From contig NZ_QXEC01000011.1 of assembly GCF_003583405.1 (NCBI RefSeq), positions 1 through 64,000 on the forward strand: 64,000 bases of DNA, given 5' to 3'. The notes below the pieces were generated by a model. It was not told where the DNA came from. It ran no database searches and worked only from the letters and a program-made list of their open reading frames with translations. A program made the position numbers and the translations under genes. This document shows positions 42,031 to 51,334 of this stretch, piece after piece. Every line of letters starts with the position of its first letter. Within the stretch, counting starts at the first letter, position 1. The stretch is from Micromonospora radicis (GTDB taxonomy: Bacteria; Actinomycetota; Actinomycetes; Mycobacteriales; Micromonosporaceae).

Positions 42031-42379
42031 GCACCCACGCTATGGACGCACCGGGGCCCGCCACCCGACATCCTGTGCCCGATCAGGTCGGGTTGATTAC
42101 CTCCCGGCTCCCTCATCCCGCCATGATCCGGCCGAGAAGCCCAGGTCAAGGGATGAGTAGGTAGCAGACGCAGGGAGCGTCGAGACATCCACCGCAGCGC
42201 CGGTCTCGGTCAGCCCGCCGGTCACCTAGCGTCGCCCGCTCAGTCCCTTTGCGCTGCTCCTGATGCAGATGAGACAGCGAGTGTGCCACTCTCGTGCGAG
42301 ATTTCTTCGCCGGAACCGCAACTCACCGGAAGAACAAGTGCTGGCGTGAGTAGCTGCGCCAGTCCGACCTGGAGGCACC
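42031..42379. other. Intergenic region upstream of the roadblock pair
   Basis: About 350 bp hold no gene that I can support. It should contain the lost 5' end of the AraC gene and the promoter of the roadblock operon; GGAGG at 42371 is the ribosome site for the next gene. Confidence 0.6.
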
Positions 42380-42751
42380 GTGGCCAACCTCGACACCGCA
42401 CTCAAGGACGCAATGACCATCGACGGCGCGATCGGCGTCGCGCTCGTCGACTACACCAGCGGGATGACCCTCGGCGTCGCCGGTGGCACCCCGGAGATCG
42501 ACCTGACCGTCGCCGCGGCCGGCAACACCGACGTGGTACGCGCCAAGATGCGCACCATCGAGATGTTGAAGCTCAACGACGACATCGAGGACATGCTCAT
42601 CACCCTCGGCGGCCAGTACCACATCATCCGGCCGCTGACCGGGTCGAACGGCAAGGGCCTGTTCCTCTACCTGATGCTCAGCAAGAGCCGGTCCAACCTG
42701 GCGCTCGCCCGGCACCAACTGCGCAGCATCGAGGAGCAGCTGGAGCTGTGA
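42380..42751 (+). CDS. Roadblock/LC7 domain protein
   Basis: This 123-residue protein has the compact alpha/beta roadblock fold (MANLDTALKDAMTIDGAIGV, ALVDYTSGMTLGVAGG, GQYHIIRPL, GKGLFLYLMLSKSRSNLALA). Bacterial roadblock proteins commonly act with small Ras-like GTPases (MglB-MglA type) or in signalling complexes of actinobacterial conservons; here no GTPase gene is adjacent, but a second roadblock protein follows immediately. The start is GTG at 42380 with GGAGG upstream. Confidence 0.75.
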   Translation: MANLDTALKDAMTIDGAIGVALVDYTSGMTLGVAGGTPEIDLTVAAAGNTDVVRAKMRTIEMLKLNDDIEDMLITLGGQYHIIRPLTGSNGKGLFLYLMLSKSRSNLALARHQLRSIEEQLEL

Positions 42752-43218
42752 GCAGCCACGACACCTTCCTGCCCCGCCGTACCGCGCAGCCGTCGGCCGT
42801 ACCGCCGCCGCCCAAGCTACCGCCGTCGCTGGCCGGCGACCCGTCGTTGCCGTACCCGGCGATCGGGACCGAGTTGGCCGAGCTGCGCCTACAGATCCCC
42901 GGGGTACAGGGAAGTGTCCTCGGCGGCGTGGACGGACTGCGCATCACCCACGACGTACCGGCCCGACTGGACCCGGACGACCTGGCCGCGATGGCCGCCG
43001 CCACCTTCGGGCTGGGCCGGCAGGTCAGCCTCCGACTCGGCCAGGGCGACTTCTGCCAGTCGACCGTCCGCAACCAGGCCGGCTACTTCGCCGTGTACGC
43101 GGTGGGCTCACAGGCCCTGCTCTCCGTGGTGGGCAGCGACGCGATCAACGTGGCCCGCCTGCACATGTACGCCCCACCCGTCGCCGACCGCCTGGCCAAA
43201 CTCCTCAGCGGCGGCTGA
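42748..43218 (+). CDS. Second roadblock-like protein
   Basis: This 156-residue protein begins at a GTG overlapping the preceding stop by four bases. A Pro-rich N-terminal tail (residues 1-35) is followed by ELAELRLQIPGVQGSVLGGV, DGLRITHDVPARLDPDDLAAM and YFAVYAVGSQALLSVVGSDAI, a full roadblock-type fold. Tight coupling with the neighbouring roadblock gene suggests a heterodimer. Function in this organism is unknown. Confidence 0.7.
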   Translation: MSSHDTFLPRRTAQPSAVPPPPKLPPSLAGDPSLPYPAIGTELAELRLQIPGVQGSVLGGVDGLRITHDVPARLDPDDLAAMAAATFGLGRQVSLRLGQGDFCQSTVRNQAGYFAVYAVGSQALLSVVGSDAINVARLHMYAPPVADRLAKLLSGG

Positions 43219-43242
43219 GGCGTCTGCCAGCTACTCCTCCCA

Positions 43243-43473
43243 CTACCGCACCTCGTCAAAGGTCTCCGGCACGGTCAGCCACCTGGCATGATCGACCGGC
43301 CAGAACAGCACGAAGGCCCGCCCGACCACCAAGTCCAGCGGGATCGTGGCCGCCTCGATGTCCTGACCGTGGCTGTTGTAGTCGGCCAGCGAGTCGCTGG
43401 AGCAGGATCACCGCAGGATCACCAGTTCCCGCCGGGACGAACCCTCGCTCCGCTTGGCCTGCTCGTCGGCCAC
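43243..43473 (-). pseudogene. Remnant of a type I signal peptidase gene
   Basis: From GTG 43473 the frame reads VADEQAKRSEGSSRRELVIL, like the cytoplasmic N-terminus of actinobacterial signal peptidase I, then hits a TGA. In the same frame SDSLADYNSHGQDIEAATIP, LDLVVGRAFVLFWP and HARWLTVPETFDEV match the C-terminal end of that family. The catalytic Ser and Lys region and the membrane helix are absent, as if deleted internally. The identity rests on short motifs only. Confidence 0.45.
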
Positions 43474-43483
43474 GCCGCACAAG

Positions 43484-44026
43484 CTACCCAACGTTGTCGA
43501 TTCCCGCAGGTACGGGCGCCTCCTGGGCGCGACGAGCTACACCGGGGCGGACCGGGACCCGGACGGTCAGCGGCGCAAGGGGTTCCCCGGGTGGGTAGGT
43601 TCCGCCGAACATCTCGGGTCCGTCGCCGGCGAGCACCGTCGCAGAGTTCAGCCACATCGCGACATCCCCATCAAGTATTCGAGGTGGCAGTTCGATGGCC
43701 GCCACCTGCCGGTCAAGATCATCCGGGCGTACGAAGAGTTCGGCGTGGGCGTCGTGAAGGTCGATCCGGGGACGCTTGAGTGCGACTGAGAGTAGCCCGC
43801 GGTGCGCGGTGAACCGCACCTCACCCCCAAACGAGAGTTTCAGCGTTCCGGGCGAACTCTCCACGGCGACGAGCGGGAAATAGAACTCACCGGCGCTCGT
43901 GACGGCGGCACCATCGCTTACCTCGACCCGCCCGTCCGGCATGCCTCGAATGTAGTGCAGGAACGAGTCCTTCACGCTCCAGGCGAATCCGAGATCCACA
44001 CGGTCGGTGAACGGCCGAACTATCAC
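43484..44026 (-). CDS. HtaA-domain protein without signal peptide
   Basis: The first 115 of 180 residues match the HtaA domain known from haem-binding surface proteins: LGFAWSVKDSFLHYIRGMPD, GRVEVSDGAA, GEFYFPLVA, LSFGGEVRFTAHRGLLSVAL and PRIDLHDAHAELFV. The C-terminal part (AAIELPPRILDGDVAMWLNS) completes the fold. Unlike typical HtaA proteins there is no signal peptide, LPXTG or transmembrane anchor, so it would stay in the cytoplasm. The GTG at 44026 follows GAGGAGAA. It ends 11 bp before the signal peptidase remnant. Confidence 0.65.
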   Translation of the reverse strand: MIVRPFTDRVDLGFAWSVKDSFLHYIRGMPDGRVEVSDGAAVTSAGEFYFPLVAVESSPGTLKLSFGGEVRFTAHRGLLSVALKRPRIDLHDAHAELFVRPDDLDRQVAAIELPPRILDGDVAMWLNSATVLAGDGPEMFGGTYPPGEPLAPLTVRVPVRPGVARRAQEAPVPAGIDNVG

Positions 44027-44084
44027 GGCATTCTCCTCAGTCCAGCATCAGCAATGGCTTACCGACCTGCGGCAGCAACGGCAG

Positions 44085-45203
44085 CTACGCGGCAAGCGCC
44101 GCTTCCACGGTGGACGACGGGAGGCGGTGTGCCTCCCCGACAAGGGAGTTCGTGAGGATGCCGGCGTGCGCATTCAGACCCTTCCCGAGGGATACATCGT
44201 CGCGCAGCGCGCGGCACCAGCCCTGCCCCGCGAGCGCAAGCGCATAGGGAAGAGTCGCGTTCGTGAGGGAAATGGTAGACGTGCGCGGCACGGCGCCCGG
44301 CATGTTCGCGACGCAGTAGAAAATGGTGTCGTGCACAGCGAACGTGGGAGCGTCATGGGTGGTGGGACGCGAACCCTCGAAACACCCACCCTGGTCGATG
44401 GCGATATCCACGAGTACGGATCCAGGGCGCATCCGCGAGACCATTTCGTCAGTTACCAGCTTCGGCGCAGCCGCCCCAGGGACAAGCACGGAGCCAATGA
44501 CCAGATCGGCATCCAACAGCGCCTCCGCAATGGTGTAGGGGTTCGATCGGAGTGTGGTGATCCGACCGTCGAACCGCGCGTCGAGCGCCCGCAGCCGCGG
44601 CAAGCTGATGTCGATGATCGTGACATCCGCGCCGAGCCCCACCGCCATGGCTGCGGCGTGTTCGCCAGCGACTCCGCCACCGATGACGACAACCTTGCCC
44701 TTCGGGGCGCCCGGGACACCACCGAGCAGCAGCCCTCGACCACCGGCGACCCGCATGAGTTGACCGGCCCCGACCTGGGTAGACAGCCGGCCCGCGACCT
44801 CGGACATCGGTGACAGCAGTGGCAGGGTCCGGTCGGGAAGCTGGACCGTCTCGTACGCGATTGCGGTGATCCCACTCGCCAGCAGCGCCGCTGTCAGCGG
44901 GGCGTCGGCAGCCAGATGAAGGTAGGTGAACAGCACCTGTCCCGCCCGCATCAGCGGGTACTCGCTGCCGACCGGCTCCTTGACCTTCAGGATGAGATCC
45001 GCGTCGGCCCACACGGTAGCCGCGTCAGGGGCGATGTGGGCTCCCGCGAAAGCGTATTCCTCGTCGGCGAAGGAGCTGCCGACACCGGCCCCCGACTGCA
45101 CCAGCACGCGATGACCATGGGCGCTCAACTCCGCAATTCCGGCAGGAGTGGCAGCCACCCGGTTCTCGTTGTTCTTCACCTCGGTCGGGATACCGATGAT
45201 CAT
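44085..45203 (-). CDS. ald: Alanine dehydrogenase
   Basis: Ald interconverts L-alanine and pyruvate plus ammonium with NAD. The 372-residue protein has the family start [17 protein letters not shown], then KVKEP(V)[12 protein letters not shown] with the catalytic Lys, FTYLHLAAD with His, [10 protein letters not shown], and the NAD-binding [20 protein letters not shown] near residue 170. [20 protein letters not shown] is the conserved active-site strand. I chose ATG 45203 over an upstream in-frame ATG at 45239 for its family-typical N-terminus. It is divergent from the permease of the amine operon and would consume alanine formed there. Confidence 0.95.
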   Translation of the reverse strand: MIIGIPTEVKNNENRVAATPAGIAELSAHGHRVLVQSGAGVGSSFADEEYAFAGAHIAPDAATVWADADLILKVKEPVGSEYPLMRAGQVLFTYLHLAADAPLTAALLASGITAIAYETVQLPDRTLPLLSPMSEVAGRLSTQVGAGQLMRVAGGRGLLLGGVPGAPKGKVVVIGGGVAGEHAAAMAVGLGADVTIIDISLPRLRALDARFDGRITTLRSNPYTIAEALLDADLVIGSVLVPGAAAPKLVTDEMVSRMRPGSVLVDIAIDQGGCFEGSRPTTHDAPTFAVHDTIFYCVANMPGAVPRTSTISLTNATLPYALALAGQGWCRALRDDVSLGKGLNAHAGILTNSLVGEAHRLPSSTVEAALAA

Positions 45204-45618
45204 TTCTTCTACCCTTCGCCGCCCGTTCACCTGCCGCATGCCTGCCGCATGCCCTGCTCAGGATGGTCGCCGGTCGCACGTACATCGCGGAGTGCGACGT
45301 GCACGCTCTCCCCTTCGGCGATGTGCCCGAGCCACACCCCGCCGGCCCCCGCCGGGCCCCCGCCGGGGCAGAAGGACGAGCCTCAGCTCGACACCGCGAA
45401 CCAAGCGAAGCGCTCAGCAGACGAACGGATGGGCGCGCGGTGGGCGCGTTGCACATACCCGCGGCAGGTGATGGTCACTTCCCACACCGACGCTGCGTTT
45501 CGCCTCGCTAGCTTTCTCCAATACCCCGATTGATCGAGTGTTGATACGCCGTTCCGCCCACCACCCGCTCGACCGGGATGATCCAATCAATCAGGCAACT
45601 GCTGAGAGGCGATCCCGA
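45204..45618. promoter_or_regulatory. Divergent control region of ald and the amine operon
   Basis: These 415 bp contain no gene I can support. CTGCCGCATGC occurs twice in tandem (about 45231-45252). GTGCGACGTGCAC at 45292-45304 resembles the palindrome upstream of the PucR gene (57639). Both promoters should lie here and PucR is the likely regulator, but the site match is weak. Confidence 0.45.
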
Positions 45619-47136
45619 ATGGCAAGCAACCTGGCCACAAAGCGGAACACCAGCGATACATCGACGGATCTTCTCAAGGGATCCATTCGTTTCGTGACGA
45701 TCGTACTCATGGTGACCGCCGCCGCGGCACCGCTGGTCGTCGTCTCCACCTACATACCAATCTCGTACGCGTACGGTTCGGGTCTGGCGACCTCGCTGAC
45801 CTACGTCGCGGCGACGCTGATCCTGCTGGTGTTTGCCGTCGGATTCGCCCAGATGGCCAAGCGGATCACGGCAGCCGGCGCCTTCTACAACTTCGCGGCC
45901 CAGGGGCTGGGCAAACCACTGGGGCTCGGCGCCGGGTGGACCGTGATGGCCGCCTACAGCATGATCGTCCCGGCCATCAGCGGCGGCCTCGGATACTTCG
46001 CCTCCCAGCTGCTGAACAACTACCTGGGCTGGTCGGTGCCATGGTGGGCGTGCAGCATCGGCGGCGTACTCCTCATGTGGGCGATCTCCTACTTCAAGGT
46101 GACCGCCGCCGGGAGGATCCTCGGCGTCGCGCTGGCCCTCGAGGTTCTCGTCGTGTTCGTGATCGCCACTGTCGTGGTGGCGCGAGGCGGCGCCCAGGGC
46201 CAGATGCCGGAGGTTTTCAACCCGGCCGGCCTGCTCGCGGCCCCCGCGATCGGCATCGGGTTCTTTTTCGCCTTCTGGTCGTGGATCGGCTTCGAGACCA
46301 CCGCGATCTACGGCGAGGAAACGACTGATCCCAAGCAGGCTGTGCCGCGGGCGACGTATATCGCGGTAATCACCCTCGGCGTCTTCTACAGCTTCGCCGC
46401 CTACGCTGGAATCGTCGGTTTCGGCGACGACACCATGCCGCAGGCGGAGAATCTTCTGGGCGATTACTTCTTCGTCCTGGCCGACATGTACACCATCCAC
46501 TCCGCCCGCGTCCTGATGGATTTCCTCGTCATCACCGGATTCTTCGCCTGCGCGTTCGCATTCCACAACAACGCATCCCGGTATCTCTACTCCATGGGAC
46601 GCGATCACATCCTTCCGAAGAAGCTCGGCCGGACCCATCCGGTACACAAGTCCCCGTACGTCGCAAACGGGGTCCAAGCGGTGGTAGCGATCATCGTAAT
46701 TGCGTTGTTCGCTCTCGGCGGCGCGGATCCGCTGCTGCAGCTGGGCGGATGGCTGCCCATCTTCTGCACCGCAGGCGTCGTCTTCGTGCAGTTCCTGGTG
46801 TCGCTAGCGGTCATCGCCTACTTCAACCGGGTTGGCCGCTCGGGCGCTGCCGAAATCTGGAAGACGCTTGTCGCACCTGCGGTCGGCGCCGTGGCGCAGG
46901 CGGTCGTGCTCGTCCTCCTGGTCATCTACATCCCCTTCCTGGCGGGATCCGAGGTCCTGGTTCTCGACCTGATCCCCGGCTACGTCCTTGCGATCACCCT
47001 CGCCGGCGTGGGATATGCGCTCTACCTGCGCAACTGGCACCCCACGCGATACCAGCGCATCGGCCGGATCTACGACGAGGAGGAGCTGCCCGACGCGATG
47101 GCGGTGCCCCTCGACGATGCGGGCCAGGCCGGCTGA
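45619..47136 (+). CDS. APC-family amino acid/amine permease
   Basis: This 505-residue permease has twelve predicted membrane helices. LKGSIRFVTIVLMVTAAAAP is helix 1 of an APC transporter, and IGFFFAFWSWIGFETTAIYGEETTDPKQAVPRATY is the strongly conserved helix 6-7 region. The expected substrate class is amino acids or amines. The ATG at 45619 follows GAGAGG. It is the first gene of the operon that continues through the P450 and diflavin reductase, so it probably imports the amine substrate. Confidence 0.88.
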   Translation: MASNLATKRNTSDTSTDLLKGSIRFVTIVLMVTAAAAPLVVVSTYIPISYAYGSGLATSLTYVAATLILLVFAVGFAQMAKRITAAGAFYNFAAQGLGKPLGLGAGWTVMAAYSMIVPAISGGLGYFASQLLNNYLGWSVPWWACSIGGVLLMWAISYFKVTAAGRILGVALALEVLVVFVIATVVVARGGAQGQMPEVFNPAGLLAAPAIGIGFFFAFWSWIGFETTAIYGEETTDPKQAVPRATYIAVITLGVFYSFAAYAGIVGFGDDTMPQAENLLGDYFFVLADMYTIHSARVLMDFLVITGFFACAFAFHNNASRYLYSMGRDHILPKKLGRTHPVHKSPYVANGVQAVVAIIVIALFALGGADPLLQLGGWLPIFCTAGVVFVQFLVSLAVIAYFNRVGRSGAAEIWKTLVAPAVGAVAQAVVLVLLVIYIPFLAGSEVLVLDLIPGYVLAITLAGVGYALYLRNWHPTRYQRIGRIYDEEELPDAMAVPLDDAGQAG

Positions 47137-47244
47137 GCGGAGCCGGACTCGCCGGTGTCCCGGCGCGGCGCACGGTCCCGGGCGAGGCGCCACCAACGTC
47201 ACTGACACCAAGCCGAACATAAGGCCACCAGAAAGGCTGGATTC

Positions 47245-48633
47245 GTGAACGATGAAGTTCCGATCACCGATCCGAAGCGGTATGTAGAAGAGTTCATCAG
47301 TGCGCACGACATCAAGGTTTTCAAGATCGGCGCAGTCGACATCGACGGCCTGTGGAGAGGCAAGCGCATCTCGGCGCGCTACTTCCTGGATGCCGTGCAC
47401 GTCGCCGGTACGAACATCTGCAACATCCTCTTTGGATGGGACCTGCAGGACACGCTCATCCCGAACCTGACCTACACCGGATGGCACACCGGATATCCCG
47501 ATGTGAACCTTCGCCCTGACCTCTCCACGCTGCGCGCCGTGCCCGGCGAGCCAGGGGTGGCGTTGGTGATCTGCGACATCTACAACACCGACGGGACACC
47601 GCTCCCTCTCTCACCCCGTGGCGTGCTGCAACACGTGATCGACCGCGCTAACTCCCTCGGGTACACCCCGATCTACGCCTACGAGTTCGAGTTTTACCTG
47701 TTCGAGGGCGCACCACGCGAGCTCGCCCGGCACGCTTGGCGCAACCTCGACCCGATCTCCGACGGCAACCACACCTACAGCGTTTATCGGGACACCGGGA
47801 CCGAGCACGTCCTCGGGCTCATCCGAGACCGACTCCTGGAGCTGGACGTCTTCATCGAGACCAGCAACAGCGAGCACGGCGCAGGCCAGTTCGAGGTCAA
47901 CATCCACTACGCCGACGCGATGCGGGCCGCCGACAGCGCCCTCCTCCTCAAGCACACCGTCAAGGAGATCGCCGCACAGCACGGCCTGACGGCATCCTTC
48001 ATGGCAAAGATCAGGACGGACCAGGCCGGGTCGTCGGGCCACGTGCATCAGAGCCTCATCGACCCGGCGGACGGCCGTCCGCTGTTCGCCAACCCCGGTG
48101 ACCGTACGCAGCTCAGCGAGATCGGCGCTGCCTACCTGGCCGGCCTGGTCGACGGCGCCAGAGATTTCACCGCCATCTACCTGCCCACCGTGAACTCGTA
48201 CAAGCGAGTCGAGGGCGGCCAGTGGGCTGGATCGAGTGCGACCTGGGGCGTGGACAACCGCACCGTCGCCATCCGCAGCATCCCCTCGGCCGGGTCCAGC
48301 GCCCGTGTCGAGAACCGTATCCCCGGCGCCGACGCAAACCCCTACCTCGTCATCGCGGCCAACATCGCCTCCGGCCTCAACGGCCTCGAGCAGGGGATGA
48401 GCGCTCCACCAGCGGTGCAGGGCAACGCGTACGAACAGGAACTGAGCGACTCGGTTCGGCTTCCCGACAACCTGTCCGCTGCGACGCAACTGTTCGCCGC
48501 GAGTGCCCTCGCGAAGAAATACCTGGGTGAAGAGTTCGTCCGGCACTACGCAGAGACACGGGAGTGGGAAGTCCACCAGTACCGGACCGCAGTCACCGAC
48601 TGGGAGATCGCCCGCTATCTCGAACATATCTGA
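47245..48633 (+). CDS. Glutamine synthetase-like gamma-glutamyl amine ligase
   Basis: This 462-residue enzyme belongs to the glutamine-synthetase-like ligases (PuuA, IpuC, GlnA3/GlnA4) that couple glutamate to an amine with ATP. It keeps the glutamate, ATP and metal residues: YAYEFEFYLFE, ETSNSEHGAGQFEVNI, SSGHVHQSL, TVNSYKR, and RVENRIPGADANPYL. In place of the ammonium-site FDGSS loop of true glutamine synthetases it has FGWDLQDTLIPNL, which fits a bulkier amine. The GTG at 47245 has only a weak AAAGG site. It is downstream of the permease and upstream of the SDR and C26 hydrolase. I infer it makes a gamma-glutamyl amide as the first catabolic step. Confidence 0.85.
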   Translation: MNDEVPITDPKRYVEEFISAHDIKVFKIGAVDIDGLWRGKRISARYFLDAVHVAGTNICNILFGWDLQDTLIPNLTYTGWHTGYPDVNLRPDLSTLRAVPGEPGVALVICDIYNTDGTPLPLSPRGVLQHVIDRANSLGYTPIYAYEFEFYLFEGAPRELARHAWRNLDPISDGNHTYSVYRDTGTEHVLGLIRDRLLELDVFIETSNSEHGAGQFEVNIHYADAMRAADSALLLKHTVKEIAAQHGLTASFMAKIRTDQAGSSGHVHQSLIDPADGRPLFANPGDRTQLSEIGAAYLAGLVDGARDFTAIYLPTVNSYKRVEGGQWAGSSATWGVDNRTVAIRSIPSAGSSARVENRIPGADANPYLVIAANIASGLNGLEQGMSAPPAVQGNAYEQELSDSVRLPDNLSAATQLFAASALAKKYLGEEFVRHYAETREWEVHQYRTAVTDWEIARYLEHI

Positions 48634-48681
48634 GCCGCACCCACCATTCCCCTCTCACAATCAGTAAGGAACGCACCCCTC

Positions 48682-49446
48682 ATGAGCAACCGACACGAAC
48701 GACGCTTCGCAGCTGTTACCGGAGCCGCTTCGGGCAATGGTCGCGCCATTGCCGAGAAGCTCGTCGCCGAAGGCGCCACGCTCGCCGCCATCGACCTGGA
48801 CACCGAGGCGCTGGCGCGCGTCTTCGGCGACCGGGCCGAGGTCCTGCGGATTGTGGCAGACGTCGCCGACGAGGAATCCGTGAAGGCGGCATTCGCGCAG
48901 ATCGGTGCGGAGTTTGGCCGGCTCGACACGCTCGTGAACAACGCCGGCATCGTCAAGTTCGGCACCTTCGAGAACCTGTCGTTGGCGGAGTGGGACCAGG
49001 TCTTCGCGGTCAACTCCACCGGCCCGTTCCTCGCGTCTCGTGAGGCGTACAGGCTGCTTCGAACCGGCGACGGAGACCACACGCGTTCCATCGTGAACAT
49101 CACCTCCGTCGAGGCGCATATCGTCATCTCCAGCAGCGGACACCCGCAGATCCACTACAACGCCTCCAAGGGCGCGCTGCTCCAGCTCACGCGGGCGCTG
49201 GCGGTGGAGACAGCCGCGTCCGGTATCCGCGTCAACGCGGTCGCGCCCGGATTCATCGAGACGCCGTTCACCACCGCGGCCCTGAGCAACCAGGAGGTCC
49301 ACGACTGGCTGATCGAGCGGACCCCGCTGGGACGCATCGGCCGGCCGGAGGACGTGGCGAACGCCGTGGCCTTCCTGGCCTCCGACGAAGCGAGCTGGAT
49401 CACCGGCACGACCCTCTTCGTCGACGGCGGCTGGACCATCTACTGA
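48682..49446 (+). CDS. Short-chain dehydrogenase/reductase
   Basis: This 254-residue SDR has TGAASGNGRAIAEKL (NAD(P)-binding TGxxxGxG), DxD-type AIDLDTEALA favouring NAD, NNAG at residues about 91-94, NITSVEAH (Ser), and the catalytic Y159-x3-K163 in HYNASKGA. The end ITGTTLFVDGGWTIY is family-typical. In this operon it probably oxidises a hydroxylated or glutamylated amine alcohol to a carbonyl, before the aldehyde dehydrogenase. The ATG at 48682 follows AAGGAA. Its TGA overlaps the ATG of the next gene. Confidence 0.9.
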   Translation: MSNRHERRFAAVTGAASGNGRAIAEKLVAEGATLAAIDLDTEALARVFGDRAEVLRIVADVADEESVKAAFAQIGAEFGRLDTLVNNAGIVKFGTFENLSLAEWDQVFAVNSTGPFLASREAYRLLRTGDGDHTRSIVNITSVEAHIVISSSGHPQIHYNASKGALLQLTRALAVETAASGIRVNAVAPGFIETPFTTAALSNQEVHDWLIERTPLGRIGRPEDVANAVAFLASDEASWITGTTLFVDGGWTIY

Positions 49447-50165
49447 TGGCCACGCCGATCATCGCCATCACCGCGGAACGCAGTACGCAGAACTCCGCGT
49501 TCGGCCCGCGCGACTCGATCATCCAGGTTGTCGACTACGCCGAGGCGATCGTCTCTGCCGGGGGTCGACCGGCGATCCTACCGGTGACCGAGACGATTCC
49601 CGCCGACCTGCTCGACGGCTTCGACGGGCTGCTGCTCACCGGCGGTGGCGATCTCTCCCCCGAGATGTACGGACAGCAGCCAGGCGAGCAGGTCTACGGG
49701 GTCAGCGTCATCCGCGACCGTTTCGAGGCGGCGCTGGTCAACGATGCCCAGGATCGCGGCATCCCCATCCTCGCCATCTGCCGCGGCCTGCAGCTCATCA
49801 ACGTTCTTCGGGGCGGAACCCTGGTCCAGCATGTCACCGGCCACTGGCAGTCGCGCCCCTCCAACGAGTCCGACCACGACGTCTCCATCAACCCGGCCTC
49901 CCGGCTGGCGGAGATCACCGCCAAGACGACGATGGGCGTGAACAGCTATCACCACCAGGCAGTTGACGTGCTGGGCGATGCCCTGCGCGTCGCGGCGCGG
50001 GCCGGCGCCGTGGTGGAGGCGTTCGAGGATCCCGGGCATGACCTGATCGCTGTCCAGTGGCACCCGGAGCACATGTTCCGTACCTCGACCGATAACCATG
50101 CGCTCTTCGCGGACCTGGTCAATCGATCTCTCACTCACAGGGAAAGGAGACCGGCACATGTCTGA
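49446..50165 (+). CDS. Gamma-glutamyl amide hydrolase, peptidase C26 (PuuD/IpuF type)
   Basis: This 239-residue class I amidotransferase-fold hydrolase has LLLTGGGDLSPEMYG (oxyanion strand), the nucleophile Cys112 in AICRGLQLINVLRGG, and QWHPEHMF giving His206 and Glu208. PuuD-type enzymes of this family release glutamate from gamma-glutamyl amines or acids. Placed between the ligase and the P450, it should remove the glutamyl group after oxidation. It overlaps the SDR stop by one base and the P450 start by eight, so translation is coupled throughout. Confidence 0.88.
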   Translation: MATPIIAITAERSTQNSAFGPRDSIIQVVDYAEAIVSAGGRPAILPVTETIPADLLDGFDGLLLTGGGDLSPEMYGQQPGEQVYGVSVIRDRFEAALVNDAQDRGIPILAICRGLQLINVLRGGTLVQHVTGHWQSRPSNESDHDVSINPASRLAEITAKTTMGVNSYHHQAVDVLGDALRVAARAGAVVEAFEDPGHDLIAVQWHPEHMFRTSTDNHALFADLVNRSLTHRERRPAHV

Positions 50166-51333
50166 GCCCCAGCCGGTCGTGGACTTCGATTTCCACGGTA
50201 AGGCACTGGATACCATCTTTGACGACTACCAGCTCATGCTCGAGTCCAAGCCGGTCGGCCACAGTTCGAAGTACGGCGGATTCTGGTATATCACCAAGAG
50301 TGAGGACATCTTCCAGGCCGAACAGGATCCCGACACGTGGTCGGTGGCACCGGGCATGATGATGCCCCCCATGGGCACGGAAATGCCGCTGATCCCGATC
50401 GACATCGATCCCCCGGAGCACGGCCTCTTCCGCAAGCTCCTGCTACCGATGTTCACCCCGATGGAAATCAAGAAACTCGAGCCGGGGATGCACGCCACCG
50501 CGCAGGAACTTGCCGAGCAGGTACGCACCGCGTTCGCCACCGATCCGGTCGTGGACGTCTCGACCAGGTTCGCCCGCCCGTACCCGACCATCATCTTCAG
50601 CCGCCTCGCGGGCTACCCGGAGGACGACTGGCCGATGTTCGACCGATGGATCGATGAGATCATCTACGATCGGACGAAGTCGCCGGAGAAGGCGCAGGCG
50701 GCCGGGGACGAGCTCATCGCCTACGTGACCCGGTTGGTCGACCACGGCCGCGCCGGGAACGCCCAGGGCGGGATCATGGGCGCGCTGTTGCAGAAGACAG
50801 TGAACGGTCGCCCGCTGACCGACGAGGAGCTGCTCTCGTACGGCTATCTGCTGTTCCTGGCCGGGCTGGACACGACCGCCTGGGCGCTTCGGTCCTCGCT
50901 CTGGTATCTCGCCCGGAACCAGGAAGCACAACGGCTGCTACGGGCCGAGCCCGAGCGCATCCCGGACGCCGTCGAGGAGTTCCTCCGTACGCTCTCGCCC
51001 GTGCAGGCGATGGCTCGTACGGCCAAGAGGGACACTGTGGTGAGAGGCCAGAAAATCAAGGCAGGTGAGCGTGTCGCGCTCGTCTTCGGGGCCGGCAACC
51101 GCGATCCCGAGATCTACGAAAACCCGGACGACATTGACGTCACGCGGGAGAACAACCGGCACCTCGCCTTCGGCGGCGGTATCCATCGCTGCCTCGGATC
51201 CAATCTGGGACGCAAAGAGTTGGTGATCGCACTCACGCACTTTCTCGCCACCGTCGCAGACTTCGAGCCGGCCGCAGAGGAGCCCTGGCACGGCGTGGGA
51301 TCGCTACGCCTGCGGCTGAGCGGCGGTGAGTGA
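50158..51333 (+). CDS. Cytochrome P450
   Basis: This 391-residue soluble bacterial P450 has a complete set of motifs. The I-helix oxygen-activation sequence is LAGLDTTAWALRSS (about residues 237-250), the ExxR of the K helix is in VEEFLRTL, and the haem loop is FGGGIHRCLGSNLGR with Cys345. The substrate region near residue 65-80 (PGMMMPPMGTEMPLIPI) is Met/Pro-rich. I cannot assign a CYP family number. Its own ferredoxin and ferredoxin reductase follow at once, a class I redox chain. In this operon it is the likely hydroxylase or dealkylase of the gamma-glutamylated amine. The ATG at 50158 follows GGAAAGGAGA. Confidence 0.95.
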   Translation: MSEPQPVVDFDFHGKALDTIFDDYQLMLESKPVGHSSKYGGFWYITKSEDIFQAEQDPDTWSVAPGMMMPPMGTEMPLIPIDIDPPEHGLFRKLLLPMFTPMEIKKLEPGMHATAQELAEQVRTAFATDPVVDVSTRFARPYPTIIFSRLAGYPEDDWPMFDRWIDEIIYDRTKSPEKAQAAGDELIAYVTRLVDHGRAGNAQGGIMGALLQKTVNGRPLTDEELLSYGYLLFLAGLDTTAWALRSSLWYLARNQEAQRLLRAEPERIPDAVEEFLRTLSPVQAMARTAKRDTVVRGQKIKAGERVALVFGAGNRDPEIYENPDDIDVTRENNRHLAFGGGIHRCLGSNLGRKELVIALTHFLATVADFEPAAEEPWHGVGSLRLRLSGGE

Positions 51334-51334
51334 C

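Noticed and set aside
45263..45511. Small gene in the ald/permease divergent region
   Set aside because: Composition is Arg/Pro-rich in all frames with no ribosome site or family features; treated as control region.
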